Below are positions 10,100 through 21,082 of a DNA stretch of 64,000 nt, piece by piece. Source of the stretch: Legionella qingyii (GTDB lineage: Bacteria > Pseudomonadota > Gammaproteobacteria > Legionellales > Legionellaceae). The stretch is taken from positions 51,656 to 115,655 of the forward strand of contig NZ_QHJG01000012.1 of NCBI RefSeq assembly GCF_003184185.1, given 5' to 3'. The notes under the pieces are model-generated. The model was not told where the DNA came from. It ran no database searches and worked only from the letters and a program-made list of their open reading frames with translations. The translations under genes were made by a program, and so were the position numbers. How positions within the stretch are numbered: the first letter of the stretch is position 1; the number at the start of each line of letters is the position of its first letter.

Positions 10100-11629
10100 C
10101 TAATCTTTATTCCATAAATGGAAAAATGGAGTAACAAATTTATCATTTAGGATTTGCTGCTTGATTATAGCAATGTCAGGCGCGAAATATCGATCGGTAT
10201 CATAAGCGGCTACATGGGAACGAATCTGCTGATAAATTTCTTCTAATAATACTGATGATTTTAATGGTTTATGAAATTCAAATCCCTGTGCCGCCGCTAA
10301 TAATTCAATAGCTAAAATCGTTGCAGTATTATCATTCATTTCATGTAAACGACGTGCAGCACTGGTTGCCATGGATACATGATCTTCTTGATTTGCGGAA
10401 GTTGGAAGACTATCTACTGAGTGTGGGTGAGCTAGTGCTTTATTTTCACTTGCACAGGCAGCTGCCGTAACATGGGCAATCATAAATCCCGAATTTAAAC
10501 CACTTTCTTTAGTTAAAAATGCAGGTAATCTGCTGAAATTTTTATCAATTAGTAATGCAATACGTCGTTCAGCACTCGCTCCTATCTCAGCTATAGCCAA
10601 AGCAAGATTATCAGCCGCCATAGCAACTATTTCCCCGTGGAAATTACCTCCTGAAATTATTTGCTCTTGCTCGCTAAACACAAGCGGATTATCAGAAATC
10701 GCATTAACTTCAACCTCTAACGTCTCTCTTACAAATCGTATTTGATGCATTATTGCTCCCATAATTTGGGGTTGGCATCTTAACGAATAAGGATCTTGAA
10801 CACGAGAGCAATGGCGATGGGCCTCGCGAATCTCGCTTCCAGCTAATAACTCCCTATAATATGCTGCAACATTTCTCTGTGCCTCATGTCCTCGTACTTT
10901 TTGAATGCGATCGTCAAATGGCACATCACTACCATTAGCCGCATCAACGGATAAAGCCCCAGCAATAAGTGCCGTTTCAAATAACTTTTCTGTCGTAAAT
11001 AAAGCATTTAAAGCAATTGCAGTAGAGGTTTGCAGTCCATTAAGCAAAGCAAGACCCTCTTTAGCCTCTAATTCAATTGGTTTTAAACCCGCAATGTTTA
11101 ATCCTTCAAGTGCGCTGATGACTATTCCTTGATATCGCACATCCCCCACACCCAGTAAAGGTAAAGATAAATGGGCTAAAGGAGCCAAATCGCCAGAAGC
11201 ACCTACTGATCCTTTTGCTGGAATGCAAGGATATACTTTATGATTAAATAAAGAGATTAATGCTTCAATCAGCTCTAGACGAACTCCGGAATATCCTTGA
11301 GCTAGATTATTTATTTTAAGCAATAATATTAAAGCAACAATTTCATCTGATAATAGTTTCCCTGTGCCACAAGCATGAGAAAGTACGATATTTCGTTGCA
11401 ATTGTTTCAGATTTTCTTCTGAAATTGTCTGATTTGCTAAAGACCCAAAACCAGTATTGATGCCATATACCGTTTTTTTGTCGAGAATTACTTTTTTAAC
11501 TGTTTGATGTGATGCATGAATCCGCTCAAATGCCTCTTTAGCAAGAACACAAGTTAATTGTTTTGCTAAAATCTCTTTGATTGAATGCAAGTTCAATTCA
11601 CCTGGTTGAAGAATAAAAGACTCTTGCAT
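10100..11629 (-). CDS. hutH: Histidine ammonia-lyase
   Basis: First step of histidine catabolism: histidine to urocanate plus ammonia. The MIO prosthetic group forms from Ala144-Ser145-Gly146 in [15 protein letters not shown]; the VYGINTGFG block precedes it. At 509 aa it is full length. The start has an exceptionally strong TAAGGAGGT Shine-Dalgarno 6 nt before ATG. It follows hutU after a 101-bp gap containing an inverted repeat. Confidence 0.97.
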   Translation of the reverse strand: MQESFILQPGELNLHSIKEILAKQLTCVLAKEAFERIHASHQTVKKVILDKKTVYGINTGFGSLANQTISEENLKQLQRNIVLSHACGTGKLLSDEIVALILLLKINNLAQGYSGVRLELIEALISLFNHKVYPCIPAKGSVGASGDLAPLAHLSLPLLGVGDVRYQGIVISALEGLNIAGLKPIELEAKEGLALLNGLQTSTAIALNALFTTEKLFETALIAGALSVDAANGSDVPFDDRIQKVRGHEAQRNVAAYYRELLAGSEIREAHRHCSRVQDPYSLRCQPQIMGAIMHQIRFVRETLEVEVNAISDNPLVFSEQEQIISGGNFHGEIVAMAADNLALAIAEIGASAERRIALLIDKNFSRLPAFLTKESGLNSGFMIAHVTAAACASENKALAHPHSVDSLPTSANQEDHVSMATSAARRLHEMNDNTATILAIELLAAAQGFEFHKPLKSSVLLEEIYQQIRSHVAAYDTDRYFAPDIAIIKQQILNDKFVTPFFHLWNKD

Positions 11630-11651
11630 TAATTTACCTCCTTAAAAATAG

Positions 11652-11718
11652 GTTGGGTTTTTGCCCCATCCAGAGTACACAACTCAAACTAAGATCTTTT
11701 ATTGGGACAAAACCCAAC
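11652..11718. repeat. Inverted repeat between hutU and hutH
   Basis: Arm 11652-11669 (GTTGGGTTTTTGCCCCAT) pairs imperfectly with 11701-11718 (ATTGGGACAAAACCCAAC) across about 31 nt. It lies inside the hut operon gap, so it could attenuate or stabilise mRNA, or be another interspersed repeat copy. Confidence 0.5.
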
Positions 11719-11730
11719 TACGAATCTATT

Positions 11731-13395
11731 CTAGGATTCCATAGGTAACCAAAGTGAGTTTTCCTTAGCGCATTTTTTTGCAAGCTCATACCCGGCATCT
11801 GCATGCCGCATCACTCCGGTTGCAGGATCATTATGAAGTACTCTTGCAAGGCGTTGTGCGGCTTTTTCAGTGCCATCAGCAACAATCACAACACCTGCAT
11901 GTTGTGAAAATCCCATACCTACTCCACCACCATGATGGATGCTAACCCAGGTAGCACCACTTGCACAATTTAATAACGCATTAAGTAATGGCCAGTCAGA
12001 AACGGCATCACTTCCATCCATCATACCCTCAGTTTCGCGATTAGGGCTTGCTACTGAACCTGAGTCCAAATGATCCCGCCCGATTACAATAGGAGCTTTG
12101 ACGTCACCATTGCGAACCATTTCATTAAAAGCTAAAGCTAAACGGGCTCGGTCTTTTAATCCAACCCAGCATATCCGTGCAGGTAAACCCTGAAATGCAA
12201 TTTTCTTCTTCGCCATATCCAGCCAATTATGCAGATGTTTATTGTCTGGAATTAATTTTTTAACCATTTCATCGGTGGCATAAATATCTTCAGGATCTCC
12301 TGATAAAGCAACCCACCTAAACGGTCCAATACCTTCACAAAATAAAGGTCGAATGTACGCAGGAACAAAACCTTCAAATTTAAAGGCGTCTTTTTCTCCT
12401 GCTTCAAAAGCCATTTGCCTTATATTATTGCCATAATCAAAAACAGGAATTCCTCTTTTTTGAAATTCAAGCATTGCATGAACCTGTAGGGCCATGGATT
12501 TTTTCGCTGCAGCAACAACCTCTTCAGGTGCAGTCTTACGCATTTTTGTTGCTTGCTCTAATGTCCATCCCGCAGGAAGATATCCGTTTAAAGGATCATG
12601 AGCGCTGGTTTGGTCGGTGACTAAGGCGGGAGAAGCTCCTCGTTGAATCAACTGTGGAAAAATTTCAGCAGCATTTCCTAAAACAGCAACTGATAGAGGA
12701 CTTTTCTTTTGACAGGATTCATTTATCCAGGCTAAAGCTTCATCTAAATCTGTTGTATAACAATCCAAGTATTTTGTATTAATGCGTTTTTCTATTCGTG
12801 ACATATCACATTCAACGGCTAAAACACTCGCGCCTGCCATCGTACCCGCTAAAGTTTGCGCTCCTCCCATTCCTCCTAAGCCACCAGTTAATATCCAACG
12901 TCCTTCCAAACTCCCCTCGTAGTGTTTTTGAGCTGCAGACACAAAAGTTTCATAAGTCCCTTGAACAATACCTTGTGAACCTATATAAATCCAGCTTCCG
13001 GCAGTCATCTGGCCATACATCATCAAACCTTTTTTATCTAATTCATTAAAATGTTCCCAAGTAGCCCAGCGCGGAACCAGATTAGAATTAGCAATAAGGA
13101 CACGAGGAGCATCCTCATGAGTGGTAAAAACACCAACAGGTTTTCCTGATTGAATTAATAGCGTCTGCTGATCATTTAATGTTTTTAGTACTTCTACAAT
13201 TTTATTAAAGCATTCCCAATTGCGGGCAGCCTTCCCCAAACCACCATAAACGATTAGAGAATCTGGATCTTCTGCTACATTTGGATCAAGATTATTGCAC
13301 AACATACGAAGTGCTGCTTCAGTAAGCCAACTTTTAGCTTGTTTTTCGCTGCCTTGACTTGCTCTAATTACACGCTTTGTCTTAAATTCTTCCAT
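11731..13395 (-). CDS. hutU: Urocanate hydratase
   Basis: Second histidine-degradation enzyme, converting urocanate to imidazolonepropionate with tightly bound [13 protein letters not shown] gives the dinucleotide-binding region, and the C-terminal [18 protein letters not shown] block is the urocanase signature. At 554 aa it is full length. The ATG at 13395 follows GGAGA; the frame is open to 13434, but the extension is not family-like. hutI and hutG are not in this window. Confidence 0.97.
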   Translation of the reverse strand: MEEFKTKRVIRASQGSEKQAKSWLTEAALRMLCNNLDPNVAEDPDSLIVYGGLGKAARNWECFNKIVEVLKTLNDQQTLLIQSGKPVGVFTTHEDAPRVLIANSNLVPRWATWEHFNELDKKGLMMYGQMTAGSWIYIGSQGIVQGTYETFVSAAQKHYEGSLEGRWILTGGLGGMGGAQTLAGTMAGASVLAVECDMSRIEKRINTKYLDCYTTDLDEALAWINESCQKKSPLSVAVLGNAAEIFPQLIQRGASPALVTDQTSAHDPLNGYLPAGWTLEQATKMRKTAPEEVVAAAKKSMALQVHAMLEFQKRGIPVFDYGNNIRQMAFEAGEKDAFKFEGFVPAYIRPLFCEGIGPFRWVALSGDPEDIYATDEMVKKLIPDNKHLHNWLDMAKKKIAFQGLPARICWVGLKDRARLALAFNEMVRNGDVKAPIVIGRDHLDSGSVASPNRETEGMMDGSDAVSDWPLLNALLNCASGATWVSIHHGGGVGMGFSQHAGVVIVADGTEKAAQRLARVLHNDPATGVMRHADAGYELAKKCAKENSLWLPMES

Positions 13396-13612
13396 TAAAA
13401 ATTCTCCATAGCGAACTAAAAATAGAAGCATCATACACCAGAGCTTTTTCAGAGCATAGATATCAATTTTGATAACTGGATGTAAGCGATATATCCTTTT
13501 GACTCTTTTATGAATATTCTATAATAATCGTGCAACCTGATCTCAGTAACGACAATTTTAACTCAACATGTCCTATAAGAAAACAGATTGTCTATGCTAG
13601 ACTACATTACTA

Positions 13613-13621
13613 TGTTATAAT
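13613..13621 (+). promoter_or_regulatory. Extended -10 promoter of the peptide transporter
   Basis: TGTTATAAT matches the extended -10 consensus TGnTATAAT exactly. A transcript starting about 7 nt downstream would begin shortly before the GTG at 13653, supporting that start over in-frame codons upstream. Confidence 0.5.
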
Positions 13622-13652
13622 TGGTCCATGTTTACTTATCGATTTAAATAAA

Positions 13653-15161
13653 GTGCATACCAACTCTGAAAAACACCCAAAGTCACTCCGTATTTTTTTC
13701 GCAACTGAAATGTGGGAACGATATGGTTTTTATGTAGTGCAATCACTTTTAGCACTTTATTTAGCCTTACATTTCAAATGGCCAGACAAACAAGTGTATG
13801 CTTTGGTTGGGTCATTCACTGCATTGACTTATCTTTCACCGGTAGTAGGCGGGTGGATTGCGGATAAATTAATAGGTCAAAAACGCGCTGTTTTACTCGG
13901 TGCAGTTGTGCTCTTTGCAAGCTACTGTGTTCTATCACTAGTAGATAGCACAACTGTACTTACAGCAGCTCTTGCTGCAATTGCCGTAGGAACAGGGCTT
14001 TTAAAGCCCAATATTTCATCTCTTTTAGGAAATGAATATCTTATGGGTTCTGCACGTCGTGAAAGTGGCTTTACAATTTTTTATATGGGAATTACTACAG
14101 GTATCATTTTAGGAACCACGCTACCTAGTATTTTAAATGAGCACCTGGGTTGGATTGCCTCATTCACAAGCGCTGCAATCGGCATGATCGTCGCTTTTGG
14201 CGTTTTTTTATATGGCATCAAAAAATACAATATCAAAGACTATAATCCTTTTGTTTTTCAATATAAAAAGATTTTTGTGGCCATGTTCCTAATGATATTT
14301 TTATGGTCCTTATCGTTCTATATTTTAAACTCCCCTCAATTAGCGAATCTTATATTTGGACTTGTTGTATTGTTTTCAGCTGGATACATTTTATATTCTG
14401 TCAGTAGAGAAAATGCCAATCAATCGCGAAAAACTCTAGTAATTGGCTTGTTATGTATCATTTCAGTAGTATTTTGGTCTTTTTACTTTCAAATGTTTAT
14501 GTCACTGACCCTGTTTATTTCACGCGTTGTTGAACCAACTTTTTGCGGCATTCAATTTCCAGCACCTTATTATGTAACTATTCAAAGCGTGGGCATGTTA
14601 CTTATCGGTTACTTTCTAGCAAAGAAAAACCCCAAACTTAACATCGTTGAGCGCGGATTAAGTATTGGGAAAAAATTTCTACTCGCAATATTTATTACAA
14701 CTGCAGCATATGCTGTTATTGCTTTTGTCAGTAATTTTACTGATAAAGGCACCCTGCTCTCGCCCCTTTTAATCATTCCAGCTTATTTAATGTTTTCATT
14801 AGCTGAGCTGCTTTTATCTCCAGTTGGATTATCTGCAATTACACTTCTTGCAGATAAAAACAAAGTAAGCACCTTAATGGGTATCTTTTTTGTTTCTCTT
14901 GGAATTGGGGGATTTTTATCAGGCAAACTGGCTTCACTAACAGCGATTCCTTCAGGCGAAACCAATATTGCTGTATTGAAAACGCTTTATGCCGCGGCAT
15001 TTACTCAACAATTAGGAATACTATTTATTGCAGCTCTATGCTGTCTGATTTTATTTGCTGTGATTAAATTTTTATTAACTCATGTTCGTTTAAATGATTA
15101 TCCAGACTCAGTCTTGGAGCCCATGTTCTCTATGCAAACCGATAAAAATATATCTTATTGA
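13653..15161 (+). CDS. POT/PTR2 family proton-coupled oligopeptide transporter
   Basis: Inner-membrane major facilitator protein importing di/tripeptides with protons. The N-terminal motif ATEMWERYGFYVVQSLLALYL contains the POT hallmark ExxERxxYY-like segment, followed by VGGWIADK and about 12-14 hydrophobic segments. Length from GTG 13653 is 502 aa. The frame is open back to 13530, but a good extended -10 at 13613-13621 places the start downstream. Related to E. coli DtpA/DtpB; Legionella carries several such transporters and relies on amino acids for carbon. Confidence 0.88.
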   Translation: MHTNSEKHPKSLRIFFATEMWERYGFYVVQSLLALYLALHFKWPDKQVYALVGSFTALTYLSPVVGGWIADKLIGQKRAVLLGAVVLFASYCVLSLVDSTTVLTAALAAIAVGTGLLKPNISSLLGNEYLMGSARRESGFTIFYMGITTGIILGTTLPSILNEHLGWIASFTSAAIGMIVAFGVFLYGIKKYNIKDYNPFVFQYKKIFVAMFLMIFLWSLSFYILNSPQLANLIFGLVVLFSAGYILYSVSRENANQSRKTLVIGLLCIISVVFWSFYFQMFMSLTLFISRVVEPTFCGIQFPAPYYVTIQSVGMLLIGYFLAKKNPKLNIVERGLSIGKKFLLAIFITTAAYAVIAFVSNFTDKGTLLSPLLIIPAYLMFSLAELLLSPVGLSAITLLADKNKVSTLMGIFFVSLGIGGFLSGKLASLTAIPSGETNIAVLKTLYAAAFTQQLGILFIAALCCLILFAVIKFLLTHVRLNDYPDSVLEPMFSMQTDKNISY

Positions 15162-15289
15162 TTTTTTGATATATTTTTTATCAAACCAGTATTTTGCCAT
15201 TAAATGAATTGAGTGTATTCATTATAGCTCTTTTTATATAGGCAAAATACTGTTATTATTCAGCGCCTTTTATAATTGTTAGCTTATTT

Positions 15290-15625
15290 ATGTCAGATAA
15301 AAACCCAATGTTAACGAAACTCTTACAGCTGCTTGATGATAATCAGGCAATCGACGTTAAAGTAATTGATGTTAAAAAACAAACAACAATTACAGACTAT
15401 ATGATTATTGCTTCAGGACGCTCCTCTAGACATGTTAAAGCAATTGCACAAAAAGTCATGGAAGATATGAAAGCTGCGGGTTCGCCAGCGATCAATTGCA
15501 CTGGTCTAGAAACCGGTGATTGGGTGCTTATTGATTTTAATGACTTTATCATTCATGTTATGCAACCTGAATATAGACAATACTATAATCTAGAAGGTCT
15601 GTGGGAAGAACATCCCGAAAATTAA
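15290..15625 (+). CDS. rsfS: Ribosome silencing factor RsfS
   Basis: Binds L14 on the 50S subunit and blocks 30S joining under nutrient limitation. The 111-aa protein carries the family blocks ITDYMIIASGRSSRHVKAIA and GDWVLIDFNDFIIHVMQPE. It is 18 bp upstream of rlmH, the widely conserved rsfS-rlmH pair. Initiation is at ATG 15290. Confidence 0.95.
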   Translation: MSDKNPMLTKLLQLLDDNQAIDVKVIDVKKQTTITDYMIIASGRSSRHVKAIAQKVMEDMKAAGSPAINCTGLETGDWVLIDFNDFIIHVMQPEYRQYYNLEGLWEEHPEN

Positions 15626-15643
15626 ATATTTTACTCAATCGTT

Positions 15644-16114
15644 ATGTTAAAAATCACCATCATTACTTTAGGCAATAAAATGCCAGACTGGGTTACCCAA
15701 GGCTCAAATGAATATGCCAAACGATTAAATGATGGTGTTCAACTTAAAATAATAGAAATACCTTTAATTCGACGCAGTAAATCATCGGACCTATCTCGGA
15801 TATTAGAAAAAGAATCTGCGCTTATTAAAGAGGCCCTACCCAATAATGCACGAATTATCGCCCTCGAAATTGAAGGTAAGGCATTTAGCAGTGAAGAGTT
15901 AGCAATTAAGATATCTCAATTGCAACAGACAAGTAGCCATCTCTGCTTTATAATCGGTGGTCCTGAAGGACTCACTCAAGAAATACTTAAATTATGTGAT
16001 GAACGTTGGTCTTTATCAAAACTTACTCTTCCCCATCCCTTAGTTCGTATTATTTTACTAGAAACCTTATATAGAGCTTGGTCTATTATTAATAATCATC
16101 CTTATCATAAGTAG
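15644..16114 (+). CDS. rlmH: 23S rRNA pseudouridine-1915 N3-methyltransferase
   Basis: SPOUT methyltransferase that methylates pseudouridine 1915 in helix 69 of 23S rRNA. The trefoil-knot SAM site IIGGPEGL and the C-terminal [20 protein letters not shown] are diagnostic. At 156 aa it matches E. coli RlmH (155 aa). It is followed after 166 bp by mrdA; rsfS-rlmH-mrdA-mrdB is the conserved gammaproteobacterial order. Confidence 0.96.
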   Translation: MLKITIITLGNKMPDWVTQGSNEYAKRLNDGVQLKIIEIPLIRRSKSSDLSRILEKESALIKEALPNNARIIALEIEGKAFSSEELAIKISQLQQTSSHLCFIIGGPEGLTQEILKLCDERWSLSKLTLPHPLVRIILLETLYRAWSIINNHPYHK

Positions 16115-16280
16115 CATTTATCACATTATAGTAGCTGTAACCTAAATATAGGTCCGAGGGGTCAAAACCCACGTTACACTGCATTTCATCCAGTCTGCAA
16201 GCACCAGAAATCTATAGTAAACCATTCCATTTTAAGTTACTATTCACGTCTTTAAGTCCAGCTTAACTGACTGTGCGTCA

Positions 16281-18146
16281 ATGAGTCGAAATCAATCGTT
16301 CAAAAATTATAGGATAGAATCCCAGCATCAACTTTTTAGAATTAATTTGCTGGTTGCTTTTCTTATTATTTTATCTTTAATCCTTGTTCTAAGACTGGCA
16401 TTTTTGCAAATTTCCGAATTCAAAAAATATCAAACCTTGTCGCTAAAAAATCAAATGAGTATTATTCCCATCGCGCCGCCACGAGGAGTAATCCTTGATA
16501 GGAATGGAGTCTTGCTTGCTGAAAACATTCCCGTTTATGTTCTGGAGATAATTCCCGAACATGTTAAAAACATGGATCAAACATTAGCTGAATTACAAAA
16601 ATTGATTCCTTCAATTACAGAAGACGACATACAAAATTTCAAACGAATCCGAAAGCAAAACCGTTCTTTTGTCCCCATACCTGTTAAATTAAAATTAACG
16701 CAAGAAGAAGTAGCAATTTTTGCTATCAATCAATATCATTTTCCTGGCGTTAGCATTAAAGCGCGATTGATGCGCCACTACCCCTTAGGCGAAGTTACGG
16801 CCCATGTTTTGGGTTATGTTGGCAGAATCAATGTTGAAGAATTAAGATCCGTTGATCCAGCTAATTATCGTGCTACAAACTTTATTGGTAAAGCAGGTGT
16901 GGAAAAATATTATGAAGATGTGCTCCATGGTAAGGTTGGATACCAAATGGTTGAAACTGACGTAAGTGGGCGTACATTAAGAGTTGTTAACAAAATTAAT
17001 CCTCATTCAGGCTCAAAACTCTACTTGAGTATTGATGTCCGACTTCAACAAGCGGCTTACGAAGCACTCAAAGATAAAAGAGGTGCTGTTGTTATGATTA
17101 ATTCTAAAAATGGCGAAGTTCTAGCCATGGTGAGCTCGCCCAGTTTTGACCCTAATATTTTTGTTGGTGGCGTAAGTTCTAAAGAATACAAAAAACTATC
17201 AAATACATTACAAAGACCTTTATTTAATAGAGCTGTACGGGGAGTTTATCCACCCGCATCAACTATTAAACCATTTGTCGGTTTGGCAGGCCTGGATAAA
17301 GGGTTTATTACTACAGCGACAACAATTTATGATCCTGGTAAATATAAACTCCCTACTGCAAGTCATATTTATAGGGACTGGAAAAAAACAGGACATGGAA
17401 TGATTAATTTTAAAAGAGCGATCACCGTTTCTTGCGACACCTATTTTTATCAGCTAGGCAATAAGATGGGCATTTCTAATATTGAAGATATGCTCGTAAA
17501 ATTTGGTCTGGGTCATTTAAGTCATATTGATCTTTATGAAGAAGCCTCAGGTATCGTTCCAAGCCTACGATGGAAAAAGCAAACCAAAGGAGTCCCCTGG
17601 TATCCCGGAGATACCTTAATTACATCGATTGGCCAGGGCTTTATGCTCGCAACACCTCTACAAATGGCAAATGCCACCGCTTCGTTGAGTCAACATGGGC
17701 AACGATTCAGACCTCATTTATTAACAAAAACTGTAAATAGTGACAGTGGTGAGACAGAGCGATATAAACCTATCGAAGAATATCCAATTTACCTTAAAGA
17801 TGAAGCAAATTGGGATATCGTTGCTGATGCAATGCACAACGTTTTAATCAGCAATGAAGGTACAGGTTATCGATTTGGACGCAACCCACCTTACCCTGTC
17901 GCTGGAAAAACCGGAACAGCCCAGGTATTTAGCGGCAGACAATATGAAAAAGCAAAATATGAGGATATTCCAGAAGCATTACGCGACAATTCATTGTTTA
18001 TTGCATTTACTCCAGTTGAAAAACCTGAAATTGCACTTGCAGTGGTTGTAGAGAATGATGTTGCTGCTTCAATGGTTGCACGCAAAGTACTTGATGCTTA
18101 CTATCAACTTTATCCGATGAAAACTTATGAACAGACGACACACTAA
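16281..18146 (+). CDS. mrdA: Penicillin-binding protein 2, elongasome transpeptidase
   Basis: Class B PBP that crosslinks peptidoglycan during cell elongation with RodA. One N-terminal TM (about residues 22-45) anchors it; then come the PBP dimer domain and the transpeptidase with nucleophile motif STIK (PPASTIKPF), SCD in the SxN position (VSCDTYF, typical of PBP2) and KTGTAQ. At 621 aa it is full length. It overlaps mrdB by 20 bp. Confidence 0.96.
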   Translation: MSRNQSFKNYRIESQHQLFRINLLVAFLIILSLILVLRLAFLQISEFKKYQTLSLKNQMSIIPIAPPRGVILDRNGVLLAENIPVYVLEIIPEHVKNMDQTLAELQKLIPSITEDDIQNFKRIRKQNRSFVPIPVKLKLTQEEVAIFAINQYHFPGVSIKARLMRHYPLGEVTAHVLGYVGRINVEELRSVDPANYRATNFIGKAGVEKYYEDVLHGKVGYQMVETDVSGRTLRVVNKINPHSGSKLYLSIDVRLQQAAYEALKDKRGAVVMINSKNGEVLAMVSSPSFDPNIFVGGVSSKEYKKLSNTLQRPLFNRAVRGVYPPASTIKPFVGLAGLDKGFITTATTIYDPGKYKLPTASHIYRDWKKTGHGMINFKRAITVSCDTYFYQLGNKMGISNIEDMLVKFGLGHLSHIDLYEEASGIVPSLRWKKQTKGVPWYPGDTLITSIGQGFMLATPLQMANATASLSQHGQRFRPHLLTKTVNSDSGETERYKPIEEYPIYLKDEANWDIVADAMHNVLISNEGTGYRFGRNPPYPVAGKTGTAQVFSGRQYEKAKYEDIPEALRDNSLFIAFTPVEKPEIALAVVVENDVAASMVARKVLDAYYQLYPMKTYEQTTH

Positions 18147-19245
18147 ACCCGTTTATCGCTTCACTGCAAAATCACTCCATTTGGATTTTCCTTTATTAGG
18201 GCTATTGCTTTTATTAATCAGCTTTGGTCTTTTAATTTTGTATAGTGCATCTAATGCCAATTCAGGAATGATTTTACGACAATCAATGAGACTTGTTTTT
18301 GCATCACTCATTATGGTTGTGCTTGGTTTTATCCCCCCTCATAAGTATAAGATATGGACTCCATGGATCTATAGTATCGGATTAACCTTATTAATTGCCG
18401 TAATGCTTATGGGAAAAATAGGGAAAGGAGCTCAGCGTTGGCTTGAATTGGGTTTATTTCGCTTTCAACCTTCTGAAATAATGAAACTAGCTGTCCCTAT
18501 GATGGCTGCATGGTACTTTGATCGACAAACACGACCCAGTAGTTTTAAATCTCTTGCTATCGCTGGACTTATTATCTGTGTCCCTGCACTTCTTATTGCA
18601 AAACAACCCGATTTAGGTACTGCGATTATGGTTGCAGCTGCAGGGCTTTGTGTTGTGTTTTTAGCTGGAATTCGGTTTAAAGTTATTTTGTTACTGATAC
18701 TCCTGGTAGGTTCTGCTATTCCAGTAGCCTGGCATGTAATGCATGATTATCAAAAGCAACGAGTTTATACACTTCTTGATCCGGAACAAGATCCACTTGG
18801 AGCAGGCTATCACATTATTCAGTCCAAAATTGCTATTGGCTCAGGTGGCCTTGCTGGTAAAGGTTGGTTACAAGGAAGCCAGTCTCATCTTAATTTCTTA
18901 CCCGAACATGCTACAGATTTCATCTTTGCAGTAACAAGTGAAGAATTCGGCTTTGCAGGAGGATTTGCAATTATTACACTCATTGTTTTAATTTCACTGA
19001 GAAGCCTGAATATCGCATCGAATGCACAAACGACATATACCCGCCTCTTAGCCGCAAGTCTTGCAATGTCTTTCTTTATGTCTGGATTTGTTAATATTGG
19101 TATGGTTATGGGGATTATTCCTGTTGTGGGCATTCCCTTGCCTCTAGTCAGCTATGGGGGTACGGCAATGGTTACCTTTTTAGCAAGCTTTGGGATATTA
19201 ATGTCGATCAGCTCACATAAAATTTTATTCAACAGTTTAAGATAA
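18127..19245 (+). CDS. mrdB: Rod shape-determining protein RodA, SEDS glycosyltransferase
   Basis: SEDS-family polytopic inner-membrane peptidoglycan polymerase partnered with PBP2. The 372-aa protein has about ten hydrophobic segments and the SEDS signatures GAQRWLELGLFRFQPSEIMKL (conserved in RodA/FtsW) and PLPLVSYGGTAMV near the C-terminus. Its start lies inside the last 20 bp of mrdA, so the two are probably translationally coupled. Confidence 0.96.
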   Translation: MNRRHTKPVYRFTAKSLHLDFPLLGLLLLLISFGLLILYSASNANSGMILRQSMRLVFASLIMVVLGFIPPHKYKIWTPWIYSIGLTLLIAVMLMGKIGKGAQRWLELGLFRFQPSEIMKLAVPMMAAWYFDRQTRPSSFKSLAIAGLIICVPALLIAKQPDLGTAIMVAAAGLCVVFLAGIRFKVILLLILLVGSAIPVAWHVMHDYQKQRVYTLLDPEQDPLGAGYHIIQSKIAIGSGGLAGKGWLQGSQSHLNFLPEHATDFIFAVTSEEFGFAGGFAIITLIVLISLRSLNIASNAQTTYTRLLAASLAMSFFMSGFVNIGMVMGIIPVVGIPLPLVSYGGTAMVTFLASFGILMSISSHKILFNSLR

Positions 19246-19433
19246 CTGTCAAAAGGACGTGCAGCCTAAGTGCATCGAATAAGCGCTCACTATTATAGGT
19301 CATTGCTAACGTAGTGAGGGATCTCCTGCCTATATGCCCTTTTTATATATAACGCTAAAAATCAGAAGATCTTTCGTCATAACCCCCTAAGGGTGACGTG
19401 AAATTCCGCTGCACTACCCTCAAGCAATACAAA

Positions 19434-19985
19434 TTAAAGCAATGCGGCTACTTGTGCGTAACTTCGACGATGAATCATGCAAGGGCCAAGTCGATTTAAT
19501 GCTTCCCGATGAGCAACTGTTCCATATCCTTTATGCTCTGAAAATCCATATCCAGGATAAATCGCATCAAGCGCTACCATTTCTGCATCTCGGAGCACCT
19601 TGGCAAGAATTGAAGCGGCACTAATTTCGGGGATCAAATCGTCTCCTTGCACAATTGCCTTACAAGGAATACTTAACTTGGGTATATGTATACCGTCAAC
19701 CAGTACTTGATCTGGTTTGATTGGTAACGCTTCTACTGCTCTTTGCATTGCCAGCAAAGTTGCATGATGAATATTCAATGTATCGATTTCATCTACCTCT
19801 GCCCTGCCATAAGCATAAGCAAGGGCCTGTTCCTTTATTTTCACAGATAATAACTCGCGCTTTTTTGCGCTTAATTTTTTTGAATCTGCAAGCCCCTCTA
19901 TCGGCTCTTTTAAAATAACTGCTGCTGTTACAACTGCACCAGCTAAAGGACCACGCCCTACTTCATCAACTCCAGCTATAAGCAT
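19434..19985 (-). CDS. rnhB: Ribonuclease HII
   Basis: Cleaves RNA-DNA hybrids and single ribonucleotides misincorporated in DNA. N-terminal [15 protein letters not shown] carries the catalytic Asp-Glu pair; [10 protein letters not shown] and [12 protein letters not shown] follow. From the ATG at 19985 (GGGA upstream) it is 183 aa. The frame is open to a TTG at 20042, which would add 19 residues, so the exact start is uncertain. Confidence 0.93.
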   Translation of the reverse strand: MLIAGVDEVGRGPLAGAVVTAAVILKEPIEGLADSKKLSAKKRELLSVKIKEQALAYAYGRAEVDEIDTLNIHHATLLAMQRAVEALPIKPDQVLVDGIHIPKLSIPCKAIVQGDDLIPEISAASILAKVLRDAEMVALDAIYPGYGFSEHKGYGTVAHREALNRLGPCMIHRRSYAQVAALL

Positions 19986-20119
19986 AATATTCTTATTCCC
20001 TGTATCAAAATCAGTGTATTCATAGACATTAATGTTGGCCAATAATACTCTTTTAAAATTGATTTATCATCCAGGAAATGCGATCATTCGCACAAATAAT
20101 TAACATATCTGAATTATAA

Positions 20120-21082
20120 ATGAATAAGACTCGTTGTGCTGTGATTGGTGTAGGGTATCTAGGTAGGTTTCATGCACAAAAATATCAACTTCTTCCAAAT
20201 GCAGAATTAATTGGGGTTTGTGATCTGAATCCAAAAGCGGTAGAAACTGTATCACAAGAACTGAATGTTGCTGGTTATAATGATTATTACGACTTATTTG
20301 ACAAAGTTGATGCGGTAAGTATTGCGTCAACAACGAACAAGCATTTTGAAATCGCCAAAGCTTTTTTGGAACATGGCATACATGTTTTAATAGAAAAACC
20401 AATTACTGAAACTGTTGCTCAAGCAAATGAGTTAATTCAACTTGCTAAAAAACACCAGGTAAAACTTCAAGTTGGGCATCTTGAGCGTTTTAATTCTGCA
20501 CGATTGGCTTTAGATGAATATTTAGAAACACCTTTATTTATCGAATCAGAACGATTAGCTCCGTTTAAACCTCGCGGAGCGGATGTTAATGTAATTCTTG
20601 ATCTGATGATTCATGACATTGATATAATTCAAAATATAGTTAAGAGTCCTATAGTATCAATCTTGGCTCAAGGCACACCCATACTAACAACAGCAATTGA
20701 TATAGCTAATGCCCGTATTACGTTTGCCAATCAGTGCGTAGCTAATCTTACCGCCAGTCGTGTAAGTTTTAAAACGGAACGGAAGACAAGAATATTCCAA
20801 AAAAACTCCTATCTCTCAATTGATTATCAAAGCAAAAAACTAGCAGTATTCAAAAAAGGTACAGGCGAAATGTTCCCTGGAATCCCTGATATTGTTCGCG
20901 AAGAAACAGAGTACGAGCAAGGAGATGCATTATTTGAAGAAATAAAATCATTCATCAAATGCATCCAAGAAGATAGTACGCCATTTGTGACTGGTGAAGA
21001 TGGTCTACAAGCACTGAAGGTTGCAGAAACAATTACTTCGCTTATACACAATAACTTAATTGAACGTCATGCAAAAATTTAA
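20120..21082 (+). CDS. Gfo/Idh/MocA oxidoreductase, likely UDP-GlcNAc 3-dehydrogenase (GnnA-like)
   Basis: NAD(P)-dependent sugar dehydrogenase, 320 aa. The N-terminal Rossmann motif is GVGYLGRFHA, and the EKPITETVAQA block is the Gfo/Idh/MocA hallmark. It overlaps lpxB. Legionella lipid A contains 2,3-diamino-2,3-dideoxyglucose, made in other bacteria by GnnA (dehydrogenase) and GnnB (aminotransferase) acting on UDP-GlcNAc before LpxA. The GnnA role is inferred from context plus family; no GnnB is visible in the window. A generic inositol/sugar dehydrogenase remains possible. Confidence 0.82.
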   Translation: MNKTRCAVIGVGYLGRFHAQKYQLLPNAELIGVCDLNPKAVETVSQELNVAGYNDYYDLFDKVDAVSIASTTNKHFEIAKAFLEHGIHVLIEKPITETVAQANELIQLAKKHQVKLQVGHLERFNSARLALDEYLETPLFIESERLAPFKPRGADVNVILDLMIHDIDIIQNIVKSPIVSILAQGTPILTTAIDIANARITFANQCVANLTASRVSFKTERKTRIFQKNSYLSIDYQSKKLAVFKKGTGEMFPGIPDIVREETEYEQGDALFEEIKSFIKCIQEDSTPFVTGEDGLQALKVAETITSLIHNNLIERHAKI